This document shows positions 27,442-36,201 of a DNA stretch of 64,000 nt, piece after piece. A program made the translations under genes and the position numbers. The notes beneath the pieces are model-generated. The model made no database searches. It was not told where the DNA came from and saw only the letters and a list, made by a program, of their open reading frames with translations. The DNA is from Streptomyces solicavernae (GTDB lineage Bacteria; Actinomycetota; Actinomycetes; Streptomycetales; Streptomycetaceae): assembly GCF_029968095.1 (NCBI RefSeq), contig NZ_JASCIR010000022.1:1-64000 (forward strand), given 5' to 3'. Positions within the stretch are counted from its first letter, which is position 1. Each line of letters starts with the position of its first letter.

Positions 27442-29235
27442 CCCCAGGATCCCCCCGAAGTCCGTCCCCGGCGACAGCGTCCCGAAGGCCAGCCCCTGGT
27501 CGCCGGCAAGCCGGGACGCGCAGAACGCGTCGGCGACGGCGGCGGGTGCGTTCCGTACGAGGAGGGAGCCCTGCAGGACGAGGGCCGCCCGTTCGATGAC
27601 GCGGCGGGCCCGCAGCGGGGCGTCCTCGGTGCGGGTCAGCTGGTCCTGCAACTCCCGCCAGGCGGCGTCGAGCCGGGCGTCGGCGCCGAGCGCGGACTCG
27701 ATCTCCGTACGGAACGCCTCCAGGGACTCCGGTTCGCGGGTCAGGGCGCGCAGCATGTCGAGCGCGTTGACGTTGCCGGAGCCCTCCCAGATGCCGTTGA
27801 GGGGGGCCTCGCGGTAGAGGCGCGGCATGCCGGAGGCCTCGTCGTAGCCGTTGCCGCCGAGGCATTCCAGGGTCTCGGCGACGATCGCGGGCTGCCGCTT
27901 GCACACCCAGTACTTGGATACGGCGGTGGCCAGGCGGAGGAACGCGCGCTCCTGGGCGTCGCCCCGCTGCGCCCGGTCGGCGGCCCCGGCGAGGCGCAGG
28001 CCGAGGGTGGTCGCGGCCTCCGACTCCAGGCCGAGGTCGGCGAGGACGTTCCGCATCAGCGGCTGGTCGATGAGCTTGGCGCCGAACACCGAGCGGTGCC
28101 GGGTGTGGTGGGCCGCCTGGGCCAGGGCCTCGCGGATGTGGCCCGCGGAGCCGAGCACGCAGTCGAGTCGGGTCATCGTGACCATCTCGATGATGGTGCG
28201 CACCCCCTTGCCCTCGGCGCCGACGAGCCAGGCCACCGTGTCGTCGAACTCCGGCTCGCTGGACGCGTTGGAGCGGTTGCCGAGCTTGTCCTTGAGCCGC
28301 TGGATGCGGAACGTGTTGCGGCTGCCGTCGGGCAGGACGCGCGGCACGAGGAAGCAGGAGAGGCCGCCGGGCGCCTGTGCGAGGACGAGGAACAGGTCGT
28401 TCATGGGGGCGCTGGTGAACCACTTGTGGCCGCGCAACCGCCAGGTCCCGTCGGCCTGTTCGGTGGCGGCGGTGGTGTTGGCGCGTACGTCGGTGCCGCC
28501 CTGCTTCTCCGTCATGCCCATCCCGGCGAGCAGCCCGCGCTTGCCGGCCGGGGTGCGCAGGCCCGGGTCGTAGACGGCGCTGGTGAGCAGCGGCTCGTAC
28601 GTCTTGGCGAGGCCGGGGGCGTGGCGCAGGGCGGGGACGACGGCGTACGTCATGGAGACCGGGCACATGTGGCCCTGCTCCAGCATGGTGGCCACCATGA
28701 ACGTCGCCGCGCGCGCGACATGCGCGCCGGGCCGCTGGTCCGCCCACGCCGAACCGGCCGCGCCCGCGCCGACGGTGGCGGACATGAGCGAGTGGTACGC
28801 GGGGTGGAAGTCGACCTCGTCGACGCGGTGGCCGTAGCGGTCGTGGGTGCGCAGTTCGGGCTCGAAGCGGTTGGCCTGGTCGGCCCAGGTGCGGGCCTCC
28901 TCGCTGCCGGCGTAGCGGCCGAAGCGGTGAAGGTCGTCCAGGTGCCAGGCTGCGCCCTCGCGGCGCACACCCTCGATGAGGACCGGGTCGTCGGCGGCGT
29001 CATGGCCGCTCAACGGCGGTGCCTGGTTGGTGACTTGGTGCGTTGCGGCGGTGGGGTGGCTGTGGGGGGTGGTGGGATTGCCGGTGTCGGGGGCGGTGGT
29101 GGGGTTGCCGGTGTCGGGGACGGTGGTGGGATTGCCGGTGTCGGGGGCGGTGGTGGGGTTGCCGGTGTCGGGGGCGGTGGTGGGGTCAGCGCTGGGGGCG
29201 GCGGTCGGGTCGCTGCTGGGGGCTGCTGTGGTCAT
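27427..29235 (-). CDS. Acyl-CoA dehydrogenase family, AidB-like
   Basis: 602-residue flavoprotein. The N-terminal ~65 residues are Pro/Thr/Asp-rich and contain four tandem copies of a 9-residue unit (PTTAPDTGN). The catalytic part starts near DDPVLIEGVRREG and has the AidB/long-chain-type arrangement: GMGMTEKQGGTDVRANTT (FAD/substrate), GHKWFTSAPMNDLFLVLAQ, RLDCVLGSAG, and ECLGGNGYDE with GIWEGSGNVNALDMLRAL. AidB proteins are acyl-CoA dehydrogenase relatives implicated in alkylation-damage response or isovaleryl-CoA oxidation; which applies here is unclear. ATG 29235 has a good GGAGGAG (29241-29247). Downstream of a same-strand TetR gene by 47 bp, so probably autoregulated as part of that operon. 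Confidence 0.85.
   Translation of the reverse strand: MTTAAPSSDPTAAPSADPTTAPDTGNPTTAPDTGNPTTVPDTGNPTTAPDTGNPTTPHSHPTAATHQVTNQAPPLSGHDAADDPVLIEGVRREGAAWHLDDLHRFGRYAGSEEARTWADQANRFEPELRTHDRYGHRVDEVDFHPAYHSLMSATVGAGAAGSAWADQRPGAHVARAATFMVATMLEQGHMCPVSMTYAVVPALRHAPGLAKTYEPLLTSAVYDPGLRTPAGKRGLLAGMGMTEKQGGTDVRANTTAATEQADGTWRLRGHKWFTSAPMNDLFLVLAQAPGGLSCFLVPRVLPDGSRNTFRIQRLKDKLGNRSNASSEPEFDDTVAWLVGAEGKGVRTIIEMVTMTRLDCVLGSAGHIREALAQAAHHTRHRSVFGAKLIDQPLMRNVLADLGLESEAATTLGLRLAGAADRAQRGDAQERAFLRLATAVSKYWVCKRQPAIVAETLECLGGNGYDEASGMPRLYREAPLNGIWEGSGNVNALDMLRALTREPESLEAFRTEIESALGADARLDAAWRELQDQLTRTEDAPLRARRVIERAALVLQGSLLVRNAPAAVADAFCASRLAGDQGLAFGTLSPGTDFGGILGRLPA
29071..29178 (-). repeat. 27-bp tandem repeat in acyl-CoA dehydrogenase leader
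   Basis: Four 27-bp units (29071, 29098, 29125, 29152) differ only by single bases and encode the nine-residue PTTAPDTGN repeat. Frame-preserving; length likely varies among strains. Confidence 0.9.
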
Positions 29236-29282
29236 GGGGGCTCCTCCGTAGGGGCGGGGCGGGGCGGCGGTCGCTGCGCGGG

Positions 29283-29891
29283 TCAGTCGCGTGGGGCGCC
29301 CACGCAGCGCAGCGCCGTCGTGGTCAGTACGGCGATGAGGTCCCCGACGGCGCTCTCCTCGGGCGCGCCGAGCGGGTCGACGAGGACCTCGCCGATGGCT
29401 CCGGTGAGCGCGGCCGCGCTGATCTCGGCGTTCTGCTCGGGCAACCGGCCCGTGGCCATGCCCTCGCGCACTGCTTCGGCCCACAGCGCGCGGTAGCGAC
29501 GGCGGAACTCCAGGCGTTCGGCGCCGACCGCGGGTTCGGCCGGGGCGGCGAGCAGCGCGTACGCGAGGCCGCGGTTCTCCAGGGCGCGGCGGGCGAACAC
29601 CTCGACGGCTCGGCTCAGCCGCTCGACGGGCTCGCCCGGCGCGTGCAGGACCTCGCCGATCACCTCCAGCTCACGCCCCGCCGCACGCCGGAACACCTCG
29701 ACGGCGAGGGCCGCCTTGGACGGGAAGTGCTGGTAGACGGAGCCGGCGGCGATCCCGGCCGCGTCGGCGACCGCGGACACGGACGCCTGCGACCAGCCCA
29801 CGTCGGCGACGACCTCGGTGGCACAGCTGACCAGCCGCTCGCGGGCGGCATCGAGGCGGGCGATCTCGGCAGGGGTCTTGCGGTAGGCCAT
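29283..29891 (-). CDS. TetR-family regulator
   Basis: 202-residue repressor with the helix-turn-helix SAVADAAGIAAGSVYQHFPS (about residues 39-58) and a TetR C-terminal ligand pocket. It sits between an AidB-like acyl-CoA dehydrogenase (same strand, downstream) and a divergent acyl-CoA synthetase, a common layout for regulators of acyl-CoA degradation that respond to acyl-CoA or fatty acid. No strong ribosome-binding site precedes the ATG, but the start fits the family N-terminus. Confidence 0.88.
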   Translation of the reverse strand: MAYRKTPAEIARLDAARERLVSCATEVVADVGWSQASVSAVADAAGIAAGSVYQHFPSKAALAVEVFRRAAGRELEVIGEVLHAPGEPVERLSRAVEVFARRALENRGLAYALLAAPAEPAVGAERLEFRRRYRALWAEAVREGMATGRLPEQNAEISAAALTGAIGEVLVDPLGAPEESAVGDLIAVLTTTALRCVGAPRD

Positions 29892-29899
29892 GAAAGGAG

Positions 29900-29913
29900 T
29901 GAACCATCATTCA
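29900..29913. promoter_or_regulatory. Candidate TetR operator between tetR and acyl-CoA synthetase
   Basis: TGAACCATCATTCA is a partly symmetric site (TGAA-N6-TTCA) located 9 bp upstream of the tetR ATG. Sites with TGAA/TTCA arms are bound by TetR regulators of acyl-CoA genes in other actinomycetes. Inference from position and form. Confidence 0.45.
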
Positions 29914-30022
29914 GAACTTCCCGCCAGAGCCGTCCACCGAGCCGTCCACGGAGCCGTCCCCCGCACCGCCGGCCGTTCCGCCAGAGCCGCTCGCACCGGC
30001 TCCCGCCCGTCAGGAGAACGTG

Positions 30023-31561
30023 ATGCACCTCAGCACCCTGCTGGACAACGCCGTCCGCTCGGCAGGCGACCGAGAAGCCGTCGTCCACCGCACCCAGCGC
30101 TGGACCTACCGGGAGTTCGCCGACGCCGCCCGCCGCGCCGCGACCGTGCTGCGGGAGGCGGGCCTCCGACCGGGCGACCGGCTCGCGGTGATGACGTACA
30201 ACACTCCGGCCTTCCTGTTCGCCGCGTTCGGCGCCTGGTACGCGGGGGCCACGCTCGTGCCGGTCAACCACAAGCTGCAGACCGCCGAGGTGGAGCACCA
30301 ACTGCGGCACTGCGGGGCCGAGTTGGCGGTCGTGGACGCGGAGATCGCGGAGCGGGCGACGGCCGCGGACGTGCCGGTGCGCTGGCTGGTCAGCCACCCG
30401 GACGCGGGCGCGGCCGAGCGCCCGGCCGAGGCGTTCGAGTCCCTCGTCGCGGCCGCCGAACCCTGGCAGGGGGAACAGGGACCCGACGACGCCGTCGCGC
30501 AGATCCTCTACACCTCCGGCACCTCGGGCCGCCCCAAGGGCTGTGTGCACACGCACCGCGGCATCGCCCTGACCGCCACGTACACCGCGGCGGGCATCCC
30601 GCTCCACCGCGACGAGCGCTTCCTGATCTGCATGCCGATCTGGCACGCGTCCCCGCTCAACAACTGGGCGCTCGGCACCCTGCTGCTCGGCGCGACGGTG
30701 GTGCTGCAGCGCGAGTACGAGCCACGCGAGATGCTGGAGACCATCCAGCGCGAGCGGATCACCGCCCTGTTCGGCGCCCCGATCGCCCTCATCGCCCCGG
30801 TCCAGTCGGTCCCCGACTTCGCCGACTTCGACGTGTCCTCCGTACGCGCGTGGATCTACGGTGCGGGCCCCCTGGACGCGGACACCGCGCGCCGCCTGAT
30901 GAAGGCCTACGGCTCGGACGACTTCCACCAGGTGTACGGGATGAGCGAGATGGGCCCGGTCGGCTCGTCCCTCTCCCCCGCCGAGCAGGTCGAGAAGGCC
31001 GGCTCGATCGGCCGCGGTGGCATCCCGGGGGTCGCGCTGCGAGTGGTACGGGCGGACGGGGCCGATGCGGGGGCCGGGCAGACCGGCGAGATCTGGCTGC
31101 GCGCGGACACCCGCATGACCGGCTACCTCGACGATCCGGCGGCGACGGCCGAGGTGTTCGCCGGGGACTGGTACCGCAGCGGTGACCTGGGGCGGGTCGA
31201 CGAGGACGGCTTCGTGACCGTCGTCGACCGGATGAAGGACGTGATCATCACCGGCGGCGAGAACGTGGCGTCCCAGGAGGTGGAGGGCGCGCTGCGCGGC
31301 CACCCCGACGTGCTCGACGTCGCCGTCGTCGGCCGGCCGCACGCGCAGTGGGGCGAGACGGTGGTCGCCGTGGTCGTGCCGCGCGCGGGCGCCGAGCTCG
31401 GCCTCGCGGAGCTGCGCACCTGGCTGGAGCCCCGGCTCGCCCGCTACAAGCTCCCGCGTGAGCTGATCCTCCGCCCGGAACTGCCGCGCACGCCTTCGGG
31501 GAAGATCACCAAGCACGTGCTGCGGGACGAGCTGGCGGTGGGGTCGGACTCCTCGGGCTGA
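30023..31561 (+). CDS. AMP-binding acyl-CoA synthetase
   Basis: 512-residue member of the adenylate-forming family that activates a carboxylic acid to its CoA thioester via an acyl-AMP. Key motifs: ILYTSGTSGRPKGCVHTHRG (P-loop-like), YGMSEMGP, GDWYRSGDLGRVDEDGFVTV, and the C-terminal lysine region PRTPSGKITKHVLRDEL. ATG 30023 follows AGGAG (30012-30016) at 6 nt; a GTG immediately before it is possible. Divergent from the TetR gene, with the AidB-like dehydrogenase beyond, so the three genes probably handle one acyl substrate. Chain length cannot be read from the sequence. Confidence 0.9.
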   Translation: MHLSTLLDNAVRSAGDREAVVHRTQRWTYREFADAARRAATVLREAGLRPGDRLAVMTYNTPAFLFAAFGAWYAGATLVPVNHKLQTAEVEHQLRHCGAELAVVDAEIAERATAADVPVRWLVSHPDAGAAERPAEAFESLVAAAEPWQGEQGPDDAVAQILYTSGTSGRPKGCVHTHRGIALTATYTAAGIPLHRDERFLICMPIWHASPLNNWALGTLLLGATVVLQREYEPREMLETIQRERITALFGAPIALIAPVQSVPDFADFDVSSVRAWIYGAGPLDADTARRLMKAYGSDDFHQVYGMSEMGPVGSSLSPAEQVEKAGSIGRGGIPGVALRVVRADGADAGAGQTGEIWLRADTRMTGYLDDPAATAEVFAGDWYRSGDLGRVDEDGFVTVVDRMKDVIITGGENVASQEVEGALRGHPDVLDVAVVGRPHAQWGETVVAVVVPRAGAELGLAELRTWLEPRLARYKLPRELILRPELPRTPSGKITKHVLRDELAVGSDSSG

Positions 31562-31586
31562 CCGCGGCGAGAGGGCGGTCGCAACG

Positions 31587-31610
31587 CCATAGTCACCCGC
31601 CGAACTATGG
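31587..31610. promoter_or_regulatory. Perfect inverted repeat upstream of transporter gene
   Basis: CCATAGT (31587-31593) and ACTATGG (31604-31610) are perfect 7-bp arms around a 10-bp spacer, 99 bp before the MHS transporter start and 26 bp after the acyl-CoA synthetase stop. The low-GC arms in a high-GC intergenic region suggest a regulator binding site. It may belong to the GAF/PucR regulator nearby. Confidence 0.5.
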
Positions 31611-31708
31611 TGTCCCACCACATGTGCCACTGACCTGCGTGTTCCTACCTTGTGCCAGCACGTACCAGCAGATACACGTCCCCCGCTCACCGCCAGGAAG
31701 TGGTGCAC

Positions 31709-33112
31709 ATGGCCTCCGCAGCAACCGCTCCACCAACGCCGTCCAACCTGAAGCGCATCGTCGCCGCGAGCCTCATCGGCACGACGATCGAGTGGTATGA
31801 CTTCTTTCTGTACGGCTCGGCGGCCGCCCTGGTCTTCAACCAGCTGTTCTTCCCCGAGTCCGACCCCGTCGTCGGCACCCTCCTCTCCTTCCTCACGTAC
31901 GCCGTGGGCTTCGCCGCCCGGCCGATCGGCGCGCTGGTCTTCGGCCACTACGGCGACCGGCTCGGCCGCAAGAAGCTGCTCGTCCTCAGCCTGCTGATGA
32001 TGGGCGGCGCCACCTTCGCCATCGGACTGCTGCCCACGCACGCCACCATCGGGACCGCCGCACCGATCCTGCTGACCGTGCTGCGCCTGGTCCAGGGCTT
32101 CGCGCTCGGCGGCGAGTGGGGCGGCGCCGTGCTCCTCGTCTCCGAACACGGCGACGCCCGCCGCCGCGGGTTCTGGGCCTCCTGGCCCCAGACCGGTGCC
32201 CCCGCAGGGCAGTTGCTCGCCACCGGTGTCCTCTCCGCGCTCACCGCGCTCCTCTCCGAGTCGGCCTTCGTCTCCTGGGGCTGGCGCATCCCGTTCCTGC
32301 TCTCCGGCGTGCTCGTCATGGTCGGCCTGTGGATCCGGCTCTCCGTCGACGAGTCCCCCGTGTTCAAGGAGGCCCTGGCCCGCGCCGAGGCCAAGAAGGC
32401 CGCCGCCCGTGGCAAGGAGCAGGTCGAGAAGATGCCGCTGGTCGCCGTCATGCGCCACCACTGGCGCGACATCCTGATCGCCATGGGCTCCCGCATGGCG
32501 GAGAACATCAGCTACTACGTCGTCACCGCCTTCATCCTCGTGTACGCGACCACCTCCGCCGGTGTGTCCAAGCAGACCGCCCTCAACGCCGTGCTCCTCG
32601 CCTCCGCCGTGCACTTCGCGGTCATCCCCGCCTGGGGTGCCCTCTCCGACCGCATCGGGCGCAGGCCGGTGTACCTGTTCGGCGCGGCCGGCATCGGCGC
32701 CTGGATGTTCCCGTTCTTCTCCCTCATCGACTCCGGCACCTTCGGCAGCCTGCTCCTCGCGGTCACCGTCGGCCTGGTCCTGCACGGCGCGATGTACGCA
32801 CCCCAGGCCGCCTTCTTCGCCGAGATGTTCGCGACCCGGATGCGGTACTCGGGGGCCTCCATCGGCGCCCAGTTCTCCTCCGTCGCCGCGGGCGCCCCGG
32901 CCCCGCTGATCGCGACCGCTCTCCTCGCGGACTTCGGCAGCTCCACCCCCATCGCCCTCTACGTGATCGCAGCGGCGCTGCTCACCCTGCTCGCCGTCGG
33001 CCTGGCCCGCGAGACCCGGCACCAGGACCTCAGCGAGGTCGACGCGACCTCCGGCGACGCGATCGACGAGCCGGCCACGCCGCCGGCCGACGCACGCACC
33101 GTCCGAGGCTGA
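31709..33112 (+). CDS. MFS transporter, metabolite:H+ symporter type
   Basis: 467-residue, 12-helix carrier of the MHS (shikimate/proline-betaine) branch. It begins with the branch-typical TIEWYDFFLYGSAAALVF, then FGHYGDRLGRKKLLVLSLL, ALGGEWGGAVLLVSEH, and LSDRIGRRPVYL in the second half. ATG 31709 follows AGGAAG. It lies next to a GAF/PucR regulator and a 3-hydroxybutyrate dehydrogenase, so uptake of 3-hydroxybutyrate or another short hydroxy acid is a reasonable inference. The gene is single and ends at a strong bidirectional terminator. Confidence 0.88.
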   Translation: MASAATAPPTPSNLKRIVAASLIGTTIEWYDFFLYGSAAALVFNQLFFPESDPVVGTLLSFLTYAVGFAARPIGALVFGHYGDRLGRKKLLVLSLLMMGGATFAIGLLPTHATIGTAAPILLTVLRLVQGFALGGEWGGAVLLVSEHGDARRRGFWASWPQTGAPAGQLLATGVLSALTALLSESAFVSWGWRIPFLLSGVLVMVGLWIRLSVDESPVFKEALARAEAKKAAARGKEQVEKMPLVAVMRHHWRDILIAMGSRMAENISYYVVTAFILVYATTSAGVSKQTALNAVLLASAVHFAVIPAWGALSDRIGRRPVYLFGAAGIGAWMFPFFSLIDSGTFGSLLLAVTVGLVLHGAMYAPQAAFFAEMFATRMRYSGASIGAQFSSVAAGAPAPLIATALLADFGSSTPIALYVIAAALLTLLAVGLARETRHQDLSEVDATSGDAIDEPATPPADARTVRG

Positions 33113-33141
33113 CGCACGCATCGTCCGGGTGGGCCGGGGGC

Positions 33142-33174
33142 CGCCGGAGGGGCTGCACGTCAGCCCCTCCGGCG
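33142..33174. terminator. Bidirectional terminator between MFS and PucR genes
   Basis: A perfect 14-bp stem (33142-33155 with 33161-33174) around the loop CACGT lies between two convergent genes, 29 bp after the transporter stop and 11 bp from the regulator's stop. Confidence 0.88.
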
Positions 33175-33185
33175 AGCGCCATGGG

Positions 33186-35099
33186 CTACCGCCCCACCGC
33201 CGCCCCCAACCGGTGCAAGCGCAGAGCCAGTTGGATCTCCAGGGCCCGGGGCGGGCTCTGCCAGTCCTCCCCGAGCAGGCGGCCTATGCGCTCCAGGCGT
33301 TGCGCCACCGTGTTCACGTGCACATGGAGCGCGTCCTTCGTACGGGCCGGGCTCATGCCGGAGGCGAAGTAGGCGTCGAGGGTGCGGACGAGGTCCGTGC
33401 TGCGTCTTTCGTCGTACGCCACGACCTCGCCGATCGTGCGGCGCACGAAGCCGGGTATGTCCCGGCCGTCCGAGAGCAGCAGTCCCAGGAATCCGAAGTC
33501 CTCGGTGGCCGCTCCCTCGCCCGTGCGCCCGAGGAGCCGCAGCGCGTCCACGCAGCGTCGCGCCTCCGCGTACCCCACGGTGACCGACTCGGGGTCGGCC
33601 GCCGGGGTGCGCACCGCGCCGGAGGCACCCACGGTGACCGGTTCCCGCGCGGCGGCGCTCAGGCTCTGGGCCGCCTCCTGCGCCAACTCGGCCGCGGTGC
33701 ACCGCTCTTCGACGGGGAGCAGCAGGACCGTACCGCCGTCGCGTTCGGCGGCCAGGCCGTGCCGGGTGGCGGCCAGGTGCGAGGCGGCGGCCCAGAGCCT
33801 GCCGCGGGCCGCGCCCTCGCGGTCGCCGGTCGTCGCGCCGGAGCCCAGGTGTGCGGCGAGGACCACGTGCGGGGAGTCCAGGTCGGCCTGCAGGCGTGCC
33901 GCCCGTTCGCGGAGCAGGCGTGGGTCGTGGTCCCGGCCGTCGAGGAGGTCGTCGAGGAGTTCTCCTCGGACGCGGCGCTCGGCTTCTCCGGCCGAGCGGC
34001 GGGCGAGGAGCAGCAGCGAGGTGACCATCGCGGCCCGCTCCAGGGTGCGTTGGTCGACCGGGTCGAGCGCGGGGTGGCCGCGCATGACGAGGGCGCCGAG
34101 GAGTTCGCCGCCGGCCGCGACCGCCGCGGTCCAGTCGTCGCCGTGCGGCACCGCGTGGCCGTCCGCGCGGGAGCGTTCCAGGGCCTGGGCGGGGGCGGCG
34201 GAGCTGTCGGTGAACTCGACCGTGCCGCCGAGGACTTCGGAGACGGCCGCCGCCACGTCCTGCACTCCGCCGCCGCGCAGCACCAGCTGGGCGAGGCGGT
34301 CGTGCACGTCGGACGCGCGCTCGATGACGCCGCTGTGGTCCCGGATGATGTCGCTCGCGTGCTCCAGGTCGGCGAGGGCCGTGCGGGTCTCGGCCAGCAG
34401 GTTCGCCGAGTCGATGGCGGCTGCGGCGAGCGCGGCGAAGGAGCGGACCAGCGCGATCTGCTCCCGCTCGAAGACCCGCGCCCGGCGGTCGGCGGCGAAC
34501 AGCACTCCGATCACGTCCGTGCCGAGCAGCAGGGGCACTCCGAGGATCGCGACCAGGCCTTCGTCCTCCACCGCCGTGTCGATGGAACAGGTGTGGCGGA
34601 AGCGTTCGTCGCGGAAGTAGTCGTCGGTCACATAGGGCCGGGCCGTCTGCGCAACGAGGCCGCCGAGCCCCTCCCCCATGCCGAGCCGCACCTGCTGGAA
34701 GCGGGCCGAGACGGAGCCTTCAGTGACCCGCATATAGGTGTCGCCCGCGACCGGGTCGTTGAGGGAGAGATACGCGATGTCCGTGCCGAGCAGGGAGCGC
34801 GCCCGGTGCACGATCGCCTGCAGCACCTCGTCGAGATCGCGGAGCCCGGCCAGGTCGTGGGCGGTCTCGAACAGGGCCGATAGCTCGGCCTCGCGCCGTC
34901 TGCGGCCTTCCAGCTCGGCGCGCACCCGCAGCGCGAGGAGCTTGGCGTGTTCGAGCTCGGCGATCCGGCCGGCGGACGCGCCCTCGGCTCGGGCCGTCCG
35001 GACCGGCTGCTCGTACGCCTCGGCGTCGGCGTCCCGCGCGAGCAGCTTGAGGTAGGGGGCCTCCGCGCTGACGGCGGTCGGCGGGTGATCGATGGACAT
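33186..35099 (-). CDS. GAF-domain PucR/CdaR-type transcriptional regulator
   Basis: 637 residues. Order: N-terminal coiled segment (~20-75, AELEHAKLLALRVRAELEGR), a GAF sensor domain (~80-235; ALFETAHDLAGLRDLDEVLQ ... VLGVPLLLGTDVIGVLFAAD), a middle GGDEF-like/PucR linker region, and the C-terminal PucR helix-turn-helix (DLVRTLDAYFASGMSPARTK with ALHVHVNTVAQRLERIGRLL). Such proteins usually activate adjacent catabolic genes when a small molecule binds. Starts at ATG 35099. It lies between the MHS transporter (convergent) and 3-hydroxybutyrate dehydrogenase (same strand, upstream), which are its likely targets. The 122 bp upstream contain an isolated DnaA-box-like TGTGGATAA (35141-35149). Confidence 0.88.
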   Translation of the reverse strand: MSIDHPPTAVSAEAPYLKLLARDADAEAYEQPVRTARAEGASAGRIAELEHAKLLALRVRAELEGRRRREAELSALFETAHDLAGLRDLDEVLQAIVHRARSLLGTDIAYLSLNDPVAGDTYMRVTEGSVSARFQQVRLGMGEGLGGLVAQTARPYVTDDYFRDERFRHTCSIDTAVEDEGLVAILGVPLLLGTDVIGVLFAADRRARVFEREQIALVRSFAALAAAAIDSANLLAETRTALADLEHASDIIRDHSGVIERASDVHDRLAQLVLRGGGVQDVAAAVSEVLGGTVEFTDSSAAPAQALERSRADGHAVPHGDDWTAAVAAGGELLGALVMRGHPALDPVDQRTLERAAMVTSLLLLARRSAGEAERRVRGELLDDLLDGRDHDPRLLRERAARLQADLDSPHVVLAAHLGSGATTGDREGAARGRLWAAASHLAATRHGLAAERDGGTVLLLPVEERCTAAELAQEAAQSLSAAAREPVTVGASGAVRTPAADPESVTVGYAEARRCVDALRLLGRTGEGAATEDFGFLGLLLSDGRDIPGFVRRTIGEVVAYDERRSTDLVRTLDAYFASGMSPARTKDALHVHVNTVAQRLERIGRLLGEDWQSPPRALEIQLALRLHRLGAAVGR

Positions 35100-35221
35100 G
35101 AGAACAGCATGACCGACGCGGCCGACATCGCCGCCAGGCCTGTGGATAACTCCTTTCCGGCCCGTGTCACTGGGTCGTCGCGAGCGCGGGACCGCGGGCC
35201 CGGCCGGCCCCGGCCTCCGCG

Positions 35222-36046
35222 TCAGTGCGCCGTCCAGCCTCCGTCGACGACCATCGAGGTGCCGGTGATGAAGGAGGCCTGCGGGGCGCACAGGTACAGC
35301 ACGGCCTCGGCGACCTCCTCCGGTTCGATCAGCCTCCGCACGGCGCTGTCGCGCAGCAGCACGTCCCTGAGCACCTGTTCCTCCGGGATGCCGTGCGCGG
35401 CGGCCTGGTCGGCGAGCTGCTTCTCCACCAGGGGCGTGCGGACGTACCCGGGGTTCACACAGTTCGATGTCACGCCGTACGGTGCGCCTTCGAGCGCCGC
35501 CGTTTTCGACAGTCCTTCCAGCCCGTGCTTGGCGGCGACATACGCGGATTTATACGGCGAAGCACGCAGCCCGTGCACCGACGAGATGTTGACTACACGC
35601 CCCCAGCCCTGCCCGTACATGTGCGGCAGCGCGCCCCGCAGGAGGCGGAACGGGGCCTCCAGCATCACGGTGAGGACGGTGTGGAAGACCTCGGGCGGGA
35701 ACTCTTCGATGGGGCGCACCAGTTGGAGCCCGGCGTTGTTGACGAGGACGTCGCAGCCCGCGGCGGCGGACTCGGCGGCGTCGAGGTCGGTGAGGTCGAG
35801 CGGGTACGGCTCGATGGCACCGGCGCCGTCCACGCTCCCGTCGGCCAGTGCGCCGAGCCCGTCGGCGTCCCGGTCCACGGCCCTGACCCGCGCACCGGCG
35901 GCGGCCAGGCGGAGCGCGCAGGCGCGGCCGATGCCCGAGGCCGCCCCGGTGACCAGCGCGGTACGTCCGGCCAGGTCGAGGGAGACCGTACGGCGGGCCG
36001 GGTCCTCGGCGACGAAGGGGGTGCGGGTGCTGGGTGAGGCGCTCAT
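35222..36046 (-). CDS. bdhA: 3-hydroxybutyrate dehydrogenase (SDR family)
   Basis: 274-residue NAD-dependent short-chain dehydrogenase oxidising (R)-3-hydroxybutyrate to acetoacetate. The Rossmann motif is ALVTGAASGIGRACAL (~31-46), then NNAGLQLVRPIEEFP, NISSVHGLRASPYKSAYVAA with the catalytic Ser-Tyr-Lys, CVNPGYVRTPLVEKQ and the terminal GTSMVVDGGWTAH. The VNPGYVRTPLVEKQ and VLRDVLL segments are diagnostic of BdhA rather than generic SDRs. The N-terminus is ~20 residues longer than usual. Probably regulated by the PucR-type protein encoded 122 bp downstream on the same strand. Confidence 0.87.
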   Translation of the reverse strand: MSASPSTRTPFVAEDPARRTVSLDLAGRTALVTGAASGIGRACALRLAAAGARVRAVDRDADGLGALADGSVDGAGAIEPYPLDLTDLDAAESAAAGCDVLVNNAGLQLVRPIEEFPPEVFHTVLTVMLEAPFRLLRGALPHMYGQGWGRVVNISSVHGLRASPYKSAYVAAKHGLEGLSKTAALEGAPYGVTSNCVNPGYVRTPLVEKQLADQAAAHGIPEEQVLRDVLLRDSAVRRLIEPEEVAEAVLYLCAPQASFITGTSMVVDGGWTAH

Positions 36047-36147
36047 GCAGGCACCCTAGGCAGCACATACGACCGCCCCCATGTGGTCAGAACCCACACT
36101 TCGAGGCGGAGAGCTGGGGCCACACCATGTGTGTGCGGCAAACGCCG

Positions 36148-36187
36148 CCGGGCCGGTGCGCGCCACGACGGACGCACACCGGCCCGG
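36148..36187. terminator. Hairpin terminator after pntB
   Basis: CCGGGCCGGTG (36148-36158) pairs perfectly with CACCGGCCCGG (36177-36187), 11 bp. It sits just beyond the pntB stop on the minus strand and upstream of bdhA. Confidence 0.8.
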
Positions 36188-36201
36188 CCCGGCCACTCCG
36201 G

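Noticed and set aside
29071..29178. CRISPR-like repetition
   Set aside because: Units are directly adjacent with no spacers and lie inside a coding frame; the same holds for the arrays at 9453, 39790, 41082 and 42101.
29660..33121. A 1153-codon minus-strand open frame across fadD and the MHS transporter
   Set aside because: Shadow of genes on the other strand; no motif, no ribosome-binding site and biased composition.
35141..35149. DnaA-box-like TGTGGATAA as part of an origin
   Set aside because: Single site with no cluster and no dnaA or dnaN nearby; the match at 62969 is equally isolated.
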